DNA of 64,000 bases, taken from positions 124,001 to 188,000 of the forward strand of contig MU008156.1 in the NCBI GenBank assembly GCA_010909165.1, read 5' to 3'. The notes below the pieces were generated by a model that saw nothing but the letters and a program-made list of their open reading frames with translations, was not told the origin of the DNA and did no database searches. Shown here piece after piece: positions 33,989 through 44,177 of this stretch; position 1 is the first letter of the stretch; the number at the start of each line of letters is the position of its first letter. The translations under genes and the position numbers were made by a program. The stretch is from Anthoceros angustus (Eukaryota > Streptophyta > Anthocerotopsida > Anthocerotales > Anthocerotaceae).

Positions 33989-35162
33989 ATGAGGACGGTG
34001 TCGTTGCTCTCCGCTTTGCTCGCCTGCTGCCTCTTCACAGTTGGGGGAGCATGGTGCAGGAAACCCCTGTTGGCAGCTGGCCTGGACGATGCGGTGTTGA
34101 GACCGACATTCGAGAAAATTCCAGGCAAGACGTACGCAATCTGGCAGATTCCGCCGTCCCCTGTGGCTGTCATGTTTGTGGGGCACGGGGCAAACCATGG
34201 GTCGGAACAGTTCTGGGACTTCAGCCCTAGCTGCATCATATGCTCGCCGCTGCCGGAAGAGCGGGCCATCATCAAGGCTGCCCTGGCCCGGGGCTATGCT
34301 GTCATCACTGTCCAGGCTGTCACAAAATGGAACCTGAGCACCGACCTGGACACAAACCCTGATTTTCTCATGGTTTCGGGCTTTCTGCAGTCGTGGAGGA
34401 AGGAGCACAGTTTGGACAGCCTTCCATTCACTATCTGGGGGCTTTCTAGAGGAGGAGACTTTGGCACCGTGCTGGCCTTGGGTGTGAAAACCAGTGGCAT
34501 CGTGCTGATGATCTGCCGGGGAGGAGATGATGCTATCCAGACGGCTGCTCTCGGAGGGGGCTTGTTCCCTTACCCCCAACTGCTCTTCATTCATGTCAGT
34601 GCCCCAGTTCTAAAGAGCTGATCGTCCTTCATCTGTTCTTACAAGCTTCCTCAAGATTGTTTCTTGGCCTCGAGCCGATTCTGACTTTGTGACCTGTTTG
34701 ATGCAGATGCCCAAGGATACCTTCTCAGGTGAGCTTATACAGGAGCGCTTAGAGCTGCTGTCCAGCAAAGGGATAGTCGCTGGTGACATAAAATGCTACC
34801 CTTTCCCTATCTACGAATCCTTCTTCACAGAGAGGATTCCTGGCTTGAGCTTCAACGTTTCATCCCACATCTTCAAGACACTGGAAGCAAACGGTCTTCT
34901 CACGTTAGAGGGGTTTTTTAACCAGCCAGACCCAGTGGACTGGGATGTGTGGGAAACTTGGGACTTGGTCCGCTTCTTGCGATCTCTGCGGGTGCTGGAC
35001 AACGGAGGTGGGGAGTGGGTTATGAACGCAGTTGCCGAGGAGCTCAACCTGAGTTTTGGGTTTCACTGCTGCACTAGCTTGAAGTCTTCGCAGATGCTGG
35101 ATTGGCTGGACTCAACATGGCAAAATGAGCAGCAATCTGGGGCTTCTGTACAGGTTTTGTAG
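33989..35162 (+). CDS. Secreted alpha/beta-hydrolase-like protein, copy 1
   Basis: Two exons (33989-34594 and 34707-35162; donor GTCAGT, acceptor ATGCAG) give 353 residues. The first about 20 residues (LLSALLACCLFTVGGAW) form a signal peptide, so the product should enter the secretory pathway. The fold is suggested by an oxyanion-type VGHGANHG segment, the nucleophile elbow GLSRGG (Ser at about residue 157) and a late GFHCC that may carry the catalytic His. I do not know a characterised relative or substrate. Reading through the intron would stop at 34621, but the spliced form joins a beta-strand LLFIH to MPKD. The gene is one of a tandem pair with 35680-36855, and both have exon 1 of exactly 606 bp. 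An out-of-frame ATG at 33922 overlaps the start and is conserved in the other copy. Confidence 0.75.
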
Positions 35163-35679
35163 TTCGGGTGCCCTTGCATGAAATCCAAATGAGTTGGGCA
35201 TTTGGGCGAACACAAAACAGTTTTGTCGATATGCAGGGGGTCAATGGTCTGCCTCCGGGCTCTACTGTAATTCTTTGTGTTGCACATTTTTTCGGCTCCT
35301 TATCACCAAACCAACTATCAATCACCGGCCTTCCTGCCATCTGACTACACACTGACATCCGCCGTCTCTCTTTCACGGGCATTGGAGGTGACTTCGTCTG
35401 CTTATGAATCCCATGTATATTAATCCGGAAGTTTTAGTGGAAAAATTCTTATTCTACAGGTGGAAACCAGGAATCTCTTGGAGCAGAGATCTTTTCCATT
35501 CACGGGAGGGTCAGTACCGACTGTCCATCCCGTGCTGACCCACGTGTGCCGGGGGACTCTGGACTCGAGCCCGCAAGTGTAGAACGAGCCCTTGTTCTGA
35601 GGCGTTTCACTCATGTCGCGGGCTGACGTCTCCAACGTTTGTCCAACTCTGGGACCCCAAGTCTCTGGGGCTGGAAGTC

Positions 35680-36855
35680 ATGGGGGCAGTGTGGGTTCTC
35701 TCCACTCTGCTCGCCTGCTGCATCTTCACAGTTGGGGCAGCATGGGGCAAGGAACGCTTGTTGGCAGCTGGCTCGGACGATGTGATGTTGGCACCGACGT
35801 TTGAGACAATTCCAGGCCAGACGTACGCAATCTGGCAGATTCCGCGGTCCCCTGTGGCTGTTATGTTTGTGGCGCACGGGGCAAACCATGGGTCGGAAAT
35901 GTTCTGGGACCGCAGCCCTAGCTGCACCATATGCTCGCCGCTGCCGGAAGAGCGGGCCATCATCAAGGCTGCACTGGCCCGGGGCTATGCTGTCATCACT
36001 GTCCAGGCCCTCACAGAATGGGACCTGAGCGCCAACCAGCACACAAACCCCGATTTTCTCATGGTCTCGGGCTTCCTGCAGGCTTGGAGGAAGGCGCACA
36101 GTTTGGACAGCCTTCCGTTTACTATCTGGGGGCTTTCTAGAGGAGGAGGCTTTGGCACCGTGCTGGCCTTGGGTGTAGAAACCAGTGGCGTTGTGGTGAT
36201 GATCTCGCGGGGAGGAGACGATGCTCTCCAGGCGGCTGCTCACGGCCGGGGCCGGTTCCCTTACCCTCAACTGCTCTTCATTTCTGTCAGTGCCCGAGTC
36301 CTAAAGCGCTGATCTTCTTCATCTGTGCCTGTAGGCTTCTTCAGGATTGTTTCTTGAGCTCGAGCTGATTCTCACTTTGTGACCTGTTTGATGCAGATGC
36401 CCAAGGATGCCGTTCTAGAAGGGGTTATTCAGGAGCGCATAGAGGTGCTGTCCAGCGAAGGGATTGTCGTTGGTGACATAAAATGCCAACCTTTCCCTAT
36501 CTACGAATCCTACTTCACAGAGAGGATTCCAGGCTTGAGCTTCAACGTTTCATCCCACATTTTCCAGGCACTGGAAGCGAACGGTTTCCTCACTCCAGAG
36601 GGCTTCCTTAACCAGCCAGCTGATCCAGTGAACTGGGACGTGTATGGACGTTGGGACTGGGTCCGCGTCTTGCGATCTCTGCGGGTGCTGGACAAGGGAG
36701 GTGGGGAGTGGGTTGTGGACGCAGTTGCCGAGGAGCTCAACCTGAGTTTTGGGTTTCACTGCTGCACTAGCTTGAAGTCTTCGGAAATGCTGGATTGGCT
36801 GGACTCAACATGGCAAAATCAGCAGCAACCTGGGGTTTCTGTACAGGTTTTGTAG
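35680..36855 (+). CDS. Secreted alpha/beta-hydrolase-like protein, copy 2
   Basis: Exons 35680-36285 and 36397-36855 give 354 residues. It is a tandem duplicate of the gene at 33989, with the same exon lengths within 3 bp and the same splice sites. It keeps the signal peptide (WVLSTLLACCIFTVGAAWG), VAHGANHG, the nucleophile elbow GLSRGG and the late GFHCC. Differences are scattered substitutions, with one extra residue in exon 2, and the frame is intact, so both copies look functional. The leader upstream (from about 35598) is also duplicated. Substrate unknown; the hydrolase assignment rests on the motif pattern and predicted order of elements, not on a recognised subfamily. Confidence 0.75.
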
Positions 36856-37060
36856 GTTCGGGCCCCTTGTAACAGTATTTAGTATTCTCATAGCGGAATT
36901 CTTTAGACAGCGACCTTTTCATACACTACCTACGAGTTATTAGTATCTATTAAATAACATATAATTAGTCTTAAGTAAAAATTGAACACCTAGATAGACC
37001 TTATAATGTGGTGTAATAGCCTATGCTGGTATTGAGCATGACCTTCGCTCGCATTACTAG
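36856..37060. other. Short spacer after hydrolase copy 2
   Basis: AT-rich downstream sequence with the probable 3' UTR of the hydrolase. No gene is seen. Confidence 0.4.
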
Positions 37061-37176
37061 CACAAAGCTATGAAATAATAGGCTAAATATACTTTAAAAC
37101 CCTGATCTAAATACCCAGCACAAAGCTATGAAATAATAGGCTAAATATACTTTAAAGCCCTGATCTAAATACCCAA
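37061..37176 (+). repeat. 58-bp tandem repeat, two copies
   Basis: GCACAAAGCTATGAAATAAT begins at 37061 and again at 37119. The two copies are almost identical. Confidence 0.9.
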
Positions 37177-37182
37177 CCAATG

Positions 37183-37285
37183 GGCATGCTGCTGTGAAGA
37201 CCTCACTCAAGCTTCGAGCATGCTGCTGTGAAGACCTCACCCAAGCTTCGAGCATGCTGCTGTGAAGACCTCACCCAGGCTTCGA
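37183..37285 (+). repeat. 34-bp tandem repeat, three copies
   Basis: GCATGCTGCTGTGAAGACCT recurs three times at 34-bp spacing, each copy followed by a CTCAC(C/T)CAAGCTTCGA-like tail. Confidence 0.88.
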
Positions 37286-37378
37286 GGTTGCTCTTTGAGC
37301 TATGAGGAACACGCACCTCTTGTTGGGGGCTCTTGGTTGCAGGAAGAGGACTGGATTTGCGTTAGATGTTCAGTGGCA

Positions 37379-37516
37379 ACCTGAACATGAATTATTGAAA
37401 GGTGAGTCAAGAGTGAACATGACAACCTGAATATGAATTATTGAAAGGTGAATCAAGAGTGAACATGGCAACCTGAATATGAATTATTGAAAGGTGAATC
37501 AAGAGTGAATATGGCA
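37379..37516 (+). repeat. 46-bp tandem repeat, three copies
   Basis: Units starting ACCTGAA(C/T)ATGAATTATT begin at 37379, 37425 and 37471, exactly 46 bp apart, and differ at a few bases. Confidence 0.93.
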
Positions 37517-37599
37517 TGCCGTTGGGAACATTCAAAAGTTCCACCCATTTTTTTTTTTTTGTGATGTCCCTCCTTGACACTCCAACTTCCAACTAACTG

Positions 37600-38250
37600 T
37601 ATCCACCGACTTAAAACTCCAACTGGCGGACGCAGCCAGTTGGCGCGTCAGCTCGACAGGGTGACCGGGGCGCGCAACCGGAAGGAATCCGCAGCCACCA
37701 TGAATCTTGCGGGAGCACTCCAGATCGGTTCGAGAGACTTGCGGACGATCTTCAGAGCCCAATGGCACAGACTCGCCGTTCACAAGCACCACCACTAGAG
37801 CACTCTGACACCGCCATCGATAATGAGGTTGCTCAACAACCTTCTTACACTATTCCTTCCGGGCGGAGTGTCATATTGACTTCAACAAATGGGATCGACT
37901 TCCGCACTGACAAGCATCCTAATGGCTTCCAGGCATACAAGGGAGGCACGGCCTCTACACCTTCGTGGAGGAGAACACGGGGAAGTCGGCCAACAACGGA
38001 CATGTTTTGCCTCCTCTGGAGCAGATGTAGCATGAGGAAGGTTTTAGTGTGTATATAGTCGGGAGGCTATGCTGTGAGTGTGCTCATGGGACCACATCAG
38101 TAGGCTTAGTAGCCGATCGGGCCTTCCGCACCCCCCGATCCCTTCCGCACTCCCGATCACGAATTCCCGGTCACCGCCCAGTCACATTGTGGAGCTAGCG
38201 CTCGAGCTGGCTGCGTCCGCCACGCCGGAGTTTTAAGTCGGTGGATTTCA
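37600..38250. mobile_element. Possible non-autonomous DNA element with ~38-bp inverted ends
   Basis: ATCCACCGACTTAAAACTCC at about 37600 followed by GGCGGACGCAGCCAG is matched at about 38208-38250 by its reverse complement (CTGGCTGCGTCCGCCACG ... GGAGTTTTAAGTCGGTGGAT). The arms are about 38-40 bp and the right arm has a few extra bases. A poly-T run lies just outside the left end. The interior has a 98-codon plus-strand ORF with no recognised domain. No target-site duplication is obvious, so the assignment as a transposable element is an inference. Confidence 0.55.
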
Positions 38251-39191
38251 CCGTGAATTCCAAGGCTGAATTATTGAATTCCCAAAAACCAACCACATGT
38301 TCCTCTTGGGTAAGGCTTTTCAAAGGTATCATTCATACTGAAAAAGCGCCGACCAGCGTTATATACGTTTTGTGACACATATAACCCATTTTATGTATCT
38401 ATAAAATTTTAAAAATAAAAACGTAGTCACGTACGCTTCATTTCAAGGGCTCCTTGGGTTTTAGGCACCTCGAATGAAAGATGCCTCGAGATGCATTCCA
38501 GCGGTTCGGGGAAGGAGTTAGCTCAAGAGAGTCACGTAAGCGATGCTGAGCCGAAGTCTGAAGGTCGTCTTCATAGTCATCTTCCACTTCCTCGGATGGG
38601 GAGAGTGAAGAGCTAAAAGTTAACTAGAGCGAACATCTGGTGTCAATTTTGGTTAACATGCGCTACGAACTCTAAGCCTACGATGAACAAGCTTGCTAGT
38701 TCCTTCTGGTTGGGATTGCAGTTCATCCTTGAATCCGAACCTCTGGGAATAGAATGATCAGATTGGACTGACTCCGCACTTCGCCATTGAGAACACTCCA
38801 CAGTTCGATAGGGCATGGAACATGACCTCCAAGATAGCGAGTAATCTACAGGCAACCTGGTGAGATCTTTGGTAAAACGACTCCAACATCAGCAGAACGG
38901 GTCTTTGCAGATCCGAGGCTCCGAGCAGTGGCTACTCTTCAGGATTTCTGTGAAAGCTCGTTCTGATTGCTGACATCAAAGAGGAAGTTTGCCACCAAAA
39001 ATCTGAACATCAAATTTGCGCTCGAATCAGCCTTTGATTTACAGCAACATCTATACAGTGAGCCAAAACTGGGAAAGAAAATCCGGACGCAGCACCAAGC
39101 TTGACGTACCCAGTACTAGGTCACCAGACGTTCTCGACAGAACCAACCATGCGAGAAAACCTTCACCTGCAACCCCTCCTGTTGTCTAGAC
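38251..39191. other. Spacer downstream of the ABCC gene
   Basis: No gene was recognised. The last part is probably the 3' UTR of the minus-strand ABC transporter. Confidence 0.4.
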
Positions 39192-40988
39192 TTACAGCAG
39201 CTGCTGCAAGTAACTGGCATTTGCAGCTCCAGTGCTGCGCACCAATGCTGCGAACTTACTGTCCCTTGCCAGAAGTTGCTGCGGGGTGTCAAACTCGACA
39301 AGCTGGCCATTGTCCAGTACGAGAATCCTATCACTGTCTATGATGGTGTTGAGTCTGTGAGCAATGATGAGCATGGTACAGGACCTGAACTCATCCCTGA
39401 TGGTTTTCTGGATCAGAGCATCCGTTGCCACATCCACTGCTGCAGTGGCCTCGTCAAGCACCAGGATCTTAGATCTCCGAAGCAGTGCTCTGGCGAGACT
39501 GAGAAGCTGCCTCTGGCCGACGCTGAAATTCTCACCCCCTTCCGATACCTGCATGTCCAAACCTGCGGCATTCTTCCGCACAACTTCCTTCAGATGGGAC
39601 CTTTCAAGAGCTTCCCACATATCAGAATCACTGTGCTGGCTGAAGGGATCGAGATTAAATCGGACTGTTCCTGAGAAGGGCACAGGCGACTGTGGGATGA
39701 TCCCCAAGTTTCTCCTCAGGTCAGCCAACCCGATTTTGGAGGTGTCGATGTTGTCGATCAAAATCTGCCCGCTCTCAGACTCCACTATACGGAAGAGGGC
39801 ATTCATCATGCTGGACTTGCCAGCCCCCGTCCGTCCCACGATGCCAATCTTCTCCGTCGGCCTCACAGAGAAGGACAAGCCCCTGAGAACAGGGGGCAGC
39901 TGCGGCCTGTACCTCATCACCACATCTTTGAACTGGATGGCTCCTGCTTCCGGCCAGGAAGAAGGTGGCCGGTTGTCCTCGATAACCAGAGGCGCTTCCG
40001 GGGGCACGTCGATGTAGGTCCCGACTCTTTCCACGGCATTGAAGCTGTTTTCAGCCGCACTGGCACACCTCAAGACTGCCGTCATGTAGTTGGTGATGTT
40101 CAAGGCATAGCTCAGCAGCAGACCCATCTGAGCAGCGAAGGCTGCCCGGTTAGAGGACCGGGCATTCCCCAGCACAGCCAGGACCGCTGTCATGAAGATC
40201 ATGAGCCCACCGAGGAACTCCAGGCGGATAGACAGCCATCTGTTGGAGCTCATGTTGAGCAAGGTGAAGCGCACGTTGTTGTCCATAGCAGCACCGTTTG
40301 CCTGCGCCAGTCTGTCATGCGCCTTGAAGGCCCGGATAGTCGCCAGCCCGTTCAGAGCCTCACTGAACTGCGCATACACCGGCGACCTGGACACGGAATC
40401 CAGCCGCTTCACCTCCCTGGCGGTGCTCTGGAAGTAGACGTAAGCCGCATTGAAGGCGAGGAGCAGCGGCAGCACAGCCCAGAGGGACAGCAAGCTCACG
40501 ATCCCGATGAGCACGAAGGTGGAGATGAGCTGGAAGAGGAAGGTGAGAAACAAGCTGGTGATGACGACGACGTTGCGGTCGATGTCCCCGGTGTCCCTCG
40601 CAAATCTGTTGATGATCCTGCCTATGGGGTTGGAGTGGAAGAAGGACATGGGCGCCCTGAGAATGGCCCCAAGCATGCTGTCGTGCAGCCGTCTGGCAGC
40701 AGCCAGACTGGACAGTACGAGGCAGAAGGAGGTTGCAAACATGACCAACACCTGGGTGAGGCACAGCAGTGCATAGATCCCGTTGTAGTAGTTGGTGGAA
40801 TGCGTGTGCGGCTTGGTCTCGTCCGTCCAGATGCTGAGCCAGGCGCTGCTGCAGAGCCTGACAAGCTCTGTGGCAACGTAGAGCGTGAAGAGCAGAGTCA
40901 CCACCCACATGCCTCCCATGGCGGTGCTGTATCGCCGCAGCACCTGGACGCTGATCACCCCCGTCTCCCTCTCCTCGGTGGTGACAAG

Positions 40989-41060
40989 CGTGGCCTTGGC
41001 CTTGGCCTGGGCCTGGGCCTGGGCCTGGGCCTTGGCCTTGGCCTTGGCCTGGGCTTCGGC
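40989..41060 (-). repeat. In-frame 6-bp repeat coding (Lys/Gln-Ala)n
   Basis: GGCCTT/GGCCTG hexamers repeat within the ABCC inter-domain linker, giving alternating Ala with Lys or Gln. The length is a multiple of 3 and the frame is kept. Confidence 0.9.
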
Positions 41061-41153
41061 TCCGGCTGCCTCCTCGTGGGCGCCTTCCTTCAGAGCGCTC
41101 CCATTCCTGGTGAGGGACGGCGGCGTGATGAGCACCCCATGGCCATGGCCGCC

Positions 41154-41154
<1 letters not shown>

Positions 41155-41192
<38 letters not shown>
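41155..41192 (-). repeat. (GCA)n microsatellite coding poly-alanine
   Basis: An uninterrupted trinucleotide run of about 12-13 units within the ABCC linker encodes poly-Ala on the minus strand. Confidence 0.95.
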
Positions 41193-41194
<2 letters not shown>

Positions 41195-43770
41195 CCGGAA
41201 CATCCACATCCTGAGAGGCCCTGTCCTCCACACTCCCCGCATTCTCCATGAGCTGCTTGAACAGAGGCCCGCTTTGCAGCAGCTCCTCGAACGAGCCTTG
41301 CTCCTCCACCACCCCCTGGTGCACCAGAAACACCTTGTCGACATGGGCCAGGAAGTGCAGCTGGTTGGTGGCGAAGACGATGGTCTTCCCCTTGAGCGCC
41401 TCCTTCATGCAGCCGTCGAAGACGAGCTTGGCCACGTGGGCGTCCAGCGCGCTGAGGGGATCGTCGAACAAGTAGACGTCCGCATCGGCATACACCGCCC
41501 GCGCGATGGACACCCGCTGCTTCTGCCCGCCGCTGATGTTCACCCCGCGCTCCCCGATCTCGGTGAGGTCCCCCCCAGGAAACATGTGCAGATCATGGTC
41601 CAGCGCGCTCACCGGATGGCCCGCTCGTACCGCACGGGATCGAAGGCGCCCCGAACAGCACGTTCTCCCGCACCGTGGCATTGAAGATCCACGACACCTG
41701 CGGGACGTAGGCGACGCGGCCCCGGACGACAGCGTCGGCGCCCGCCACGGTGGAATGTCCCCGAGGATGGCGCTGAGCACGGAGGTCTTGCCCTCCCCGG
41801 TCCCGCCCACCACGGCCACGAAGCTCCCGGCCGCCACCTCCAGGCTGATGCCCGCCAGCGTGGGCGGCCTCTCCTCCTCCGCGCTCCAGGAGAAGCTGGC
41901 GTTGCGGATGCTCACGGCGGGAGGCCGGGCCCAGGGGCGGAAACGGATCCAGCGCCCGCTCCTCCGCCAGCAGCAGCTCCTGCAGCCGGGTGAGGGAGAC
42001 GTTGGCGGTGACGGCCTGGGTCACCAGGTTGGGGAAGTTGTAGAGCGGGAAGCGCAGGACGGCGAAGAGGGAGAGGGAGGTGAAGGCCTTGGCGGGCGTC
42101 AGCTCCCCGCCCAGGAACGCGTACAGCCCGAAGGCGATCACGGACACCAACACGGGCACGCTGTTGAGCAGGAAGTTGTTGACGGCGGCCAGGGAGAGCG
42201 CCTTCCGGAACCAGGACACCTCCTGGGCGCGCACCCCGCCCACCTTGTCCCGGAAGCTCTCCTCCCACACGCAGCATTTCACGATGTCCATGGCAGCCAG
42301 GATCTCGTTCATGAGCCCGATGCGGCGATCCGTGCAGTGCAGGCCCTCCTTGGTGAGGCGCTGCATCCGCTTCACCACCAGCGTCTGCACAGGGAACATG
42401 AGGAGCAGCAGGAGGGAGCCCACCAGGCACGCCACCCCGAGCTGCTGGTACAGCAGGTAGAGAGACACCCCGATGCGCAGCGGCGCGGACCACAGCCCGT
42501 GCAGCTGGTTGCACATCTGCTGGACCGCGTCCGCGTCTGCCGTCATGAGGTTGTTGATCTTCCCGGCCGTGAAGGAGCGGTCACGGTCGCGGTGGGTGAG
42601 GCGGAGGGCTTTGCGGAACACAGCCGCCACGATGGCGGATCGCGCGCGGAACCCCACCCGCATCACGTTCTGGAAGTACTGCGCCTCCGCCAGGACCCCC
42701 AGCACCTGGCCCAGGAAGATGCAGGCCGCGTAGAGGCAGCCCCGGCCCGCCGGCTCTCCCTCCTGCATGCTCTCCAGCAGCAGGCTGAGGAACACGGGGC
42801 CCACGAACTGGGACGCGTCGTTGCCGATCTTGCACAGCCCGCCCAGCACGAAGCGCGCCCTGAGCGCCTTGGCGAGCGCGCGCAGCAGCCATGGCCGCGC
42901 CCTCCCGACCTCCTCCTGCCACCGTCTCTCCAAGTCGGCGTGCAGCGCCTCCGTGCGGTCCCAGCTCTCCAGCCGCCACACGTCTCCTTCCTGGATGGGC
43001 CGCCGGAAGCCCAGCGCGATGAGCGGCGTCATCCAGCTGAAGAGCAGCCATGACAACAGCCCGGCCTTCCGCTCGGGGAACTCCCCCTTTTCCTTCTCCT
43101 TCTCCTCCCTCGCACCTTCGTCCTCCGCCGCCAGCGCCGAGTACCCCGCCTCCTGCTCCAGTCCCGGGAAGTAGGCCAGCAGCAGCAGCGCCAGGAGCAG
43201 CTGCCACCCCACCTGCGCGGCCTGTACGGCCGCAATGCGGGGCGGGAAGAAGGCGCGGAGCTGGAAGAAGTACTGCAGCCGCGTGGCCTGGGCCAGCAGG
43301 ACGTAGCACACGCCGAAGCGCAAGTACCAGCTCGCCTCCCGCACGTACGCGCGGGTCTCGGCGACCAGGACCAGCAGGACCGCTGCCCAGGCCAGGGATC
43401 CCAGCGCCAGCCCCAGCACCTCGGCCGGCGGGAGAGGCGCGCCCTCTTGCGGATCCACGCTGCTCCATCCCAGGGCCAGCTGCGATGCCGGGATGGCGGC
43501 GCACAGCAGGGCCAAGAGAAGGAGCAGAGAGTGGTGCACGCCGACGCGGCGCAAGAGGAAGCGCTGCAGGCCCGGGGCCGGGGCCAGGGCCGGGGACCGA
43601 GATACCAGCACAAGCAGACGCAGTCGCCATAGCGCCACGCCTAGGAGGACCAGGTGGGAGAGGGTGAGCACCACCGCGTCGAGCACACACGGCGTCAGGG
43701 CGCCGAACCCGTCCGCCAGCTGTGTCTCCCACACTCCCCCGGCCACAGCGCGGCAGAATGACCCACCCAT

Positions 43771-44177
43771 CGCTCCTCCTGCCTCCTCTGTCCCTGTCTC
43801 TGTCTCATCACAACACACAACGCAACTGTTTGCAATCTGCGCTTTAAAGGCGCAGCGGCTGGCAGCGGCCCGGAATTCCAGGGAAAACGGGTTAAGGCAG
43901 AGATAGGCAGGCTTGTACACAAAAAGGCTTCTTCTGGAAGGGACAAGCGCCCCGGCCGAAAAGTTGGAAAACCAGGGCACCCGCGGACCTGCCAGGCAAC
44001 AGGCCTAGCAGCTTCCTGGTTGACCCCTTGACTCCATTCCCAGGGCATGGAAACAGTAAACACAAATAAACTGTGTGTACCGCACCTACAACAAAAGGCA
44101 GCCAGCCGCCTCCTGCTACACACCTATGGAGGTGCATACATACGTACAGTGGGTGACAACACGGTACGGACTTCTAC
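43771..44177. other. ABCC upstream region / CPQ downstream region
   Basis: The presumed 5' UTR and promoter of the minus-strand ABCC gene, followed by the end of the neighbouring peptidase gene. No separate gene is seen. Confidence 0.4.

Larger units (their letters stand above)
39192..43770 (-). pseudogene. ABCC (MRP-type) full-length ABC transporter with frameshifts
   Basis: An intronless gene of about 1,525 codons on the minus strand, from ATG at 43770 to TAA at 39192, in the order TMD0, TMD1, NBD1, linker, TMD2, NBD2. ABCC proteins export glutathione conjugates and similar organic anions, often into the plant vacuole. NBD1 shows Walker [10 protein letters not shown], signature ISGGQKQR and Walker [16 protein letters not shown]2 shows [24 protein letters not shown] and [12 protein letters not shown]. 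The linker has poly-Ala and (Lys/Gln-Ala)n repeats. Between about 41930 and 41610, in and before NBD1, four single-base losses switch the frame (near 41925, 41755, 41665 and 41630); everything else is intact. Either the gene is recently dead or, more likely, the consensus sequence has errors in this GC-rich stretch. Confidence 0.88.

Noticed and set aside
40317-41684. Plus-strand 455- and 515-codon ORFs over the ABC transporter
   Set aside because: They are antisense shadows of the GC-rich ABCC gene; their composition is low-complexity.
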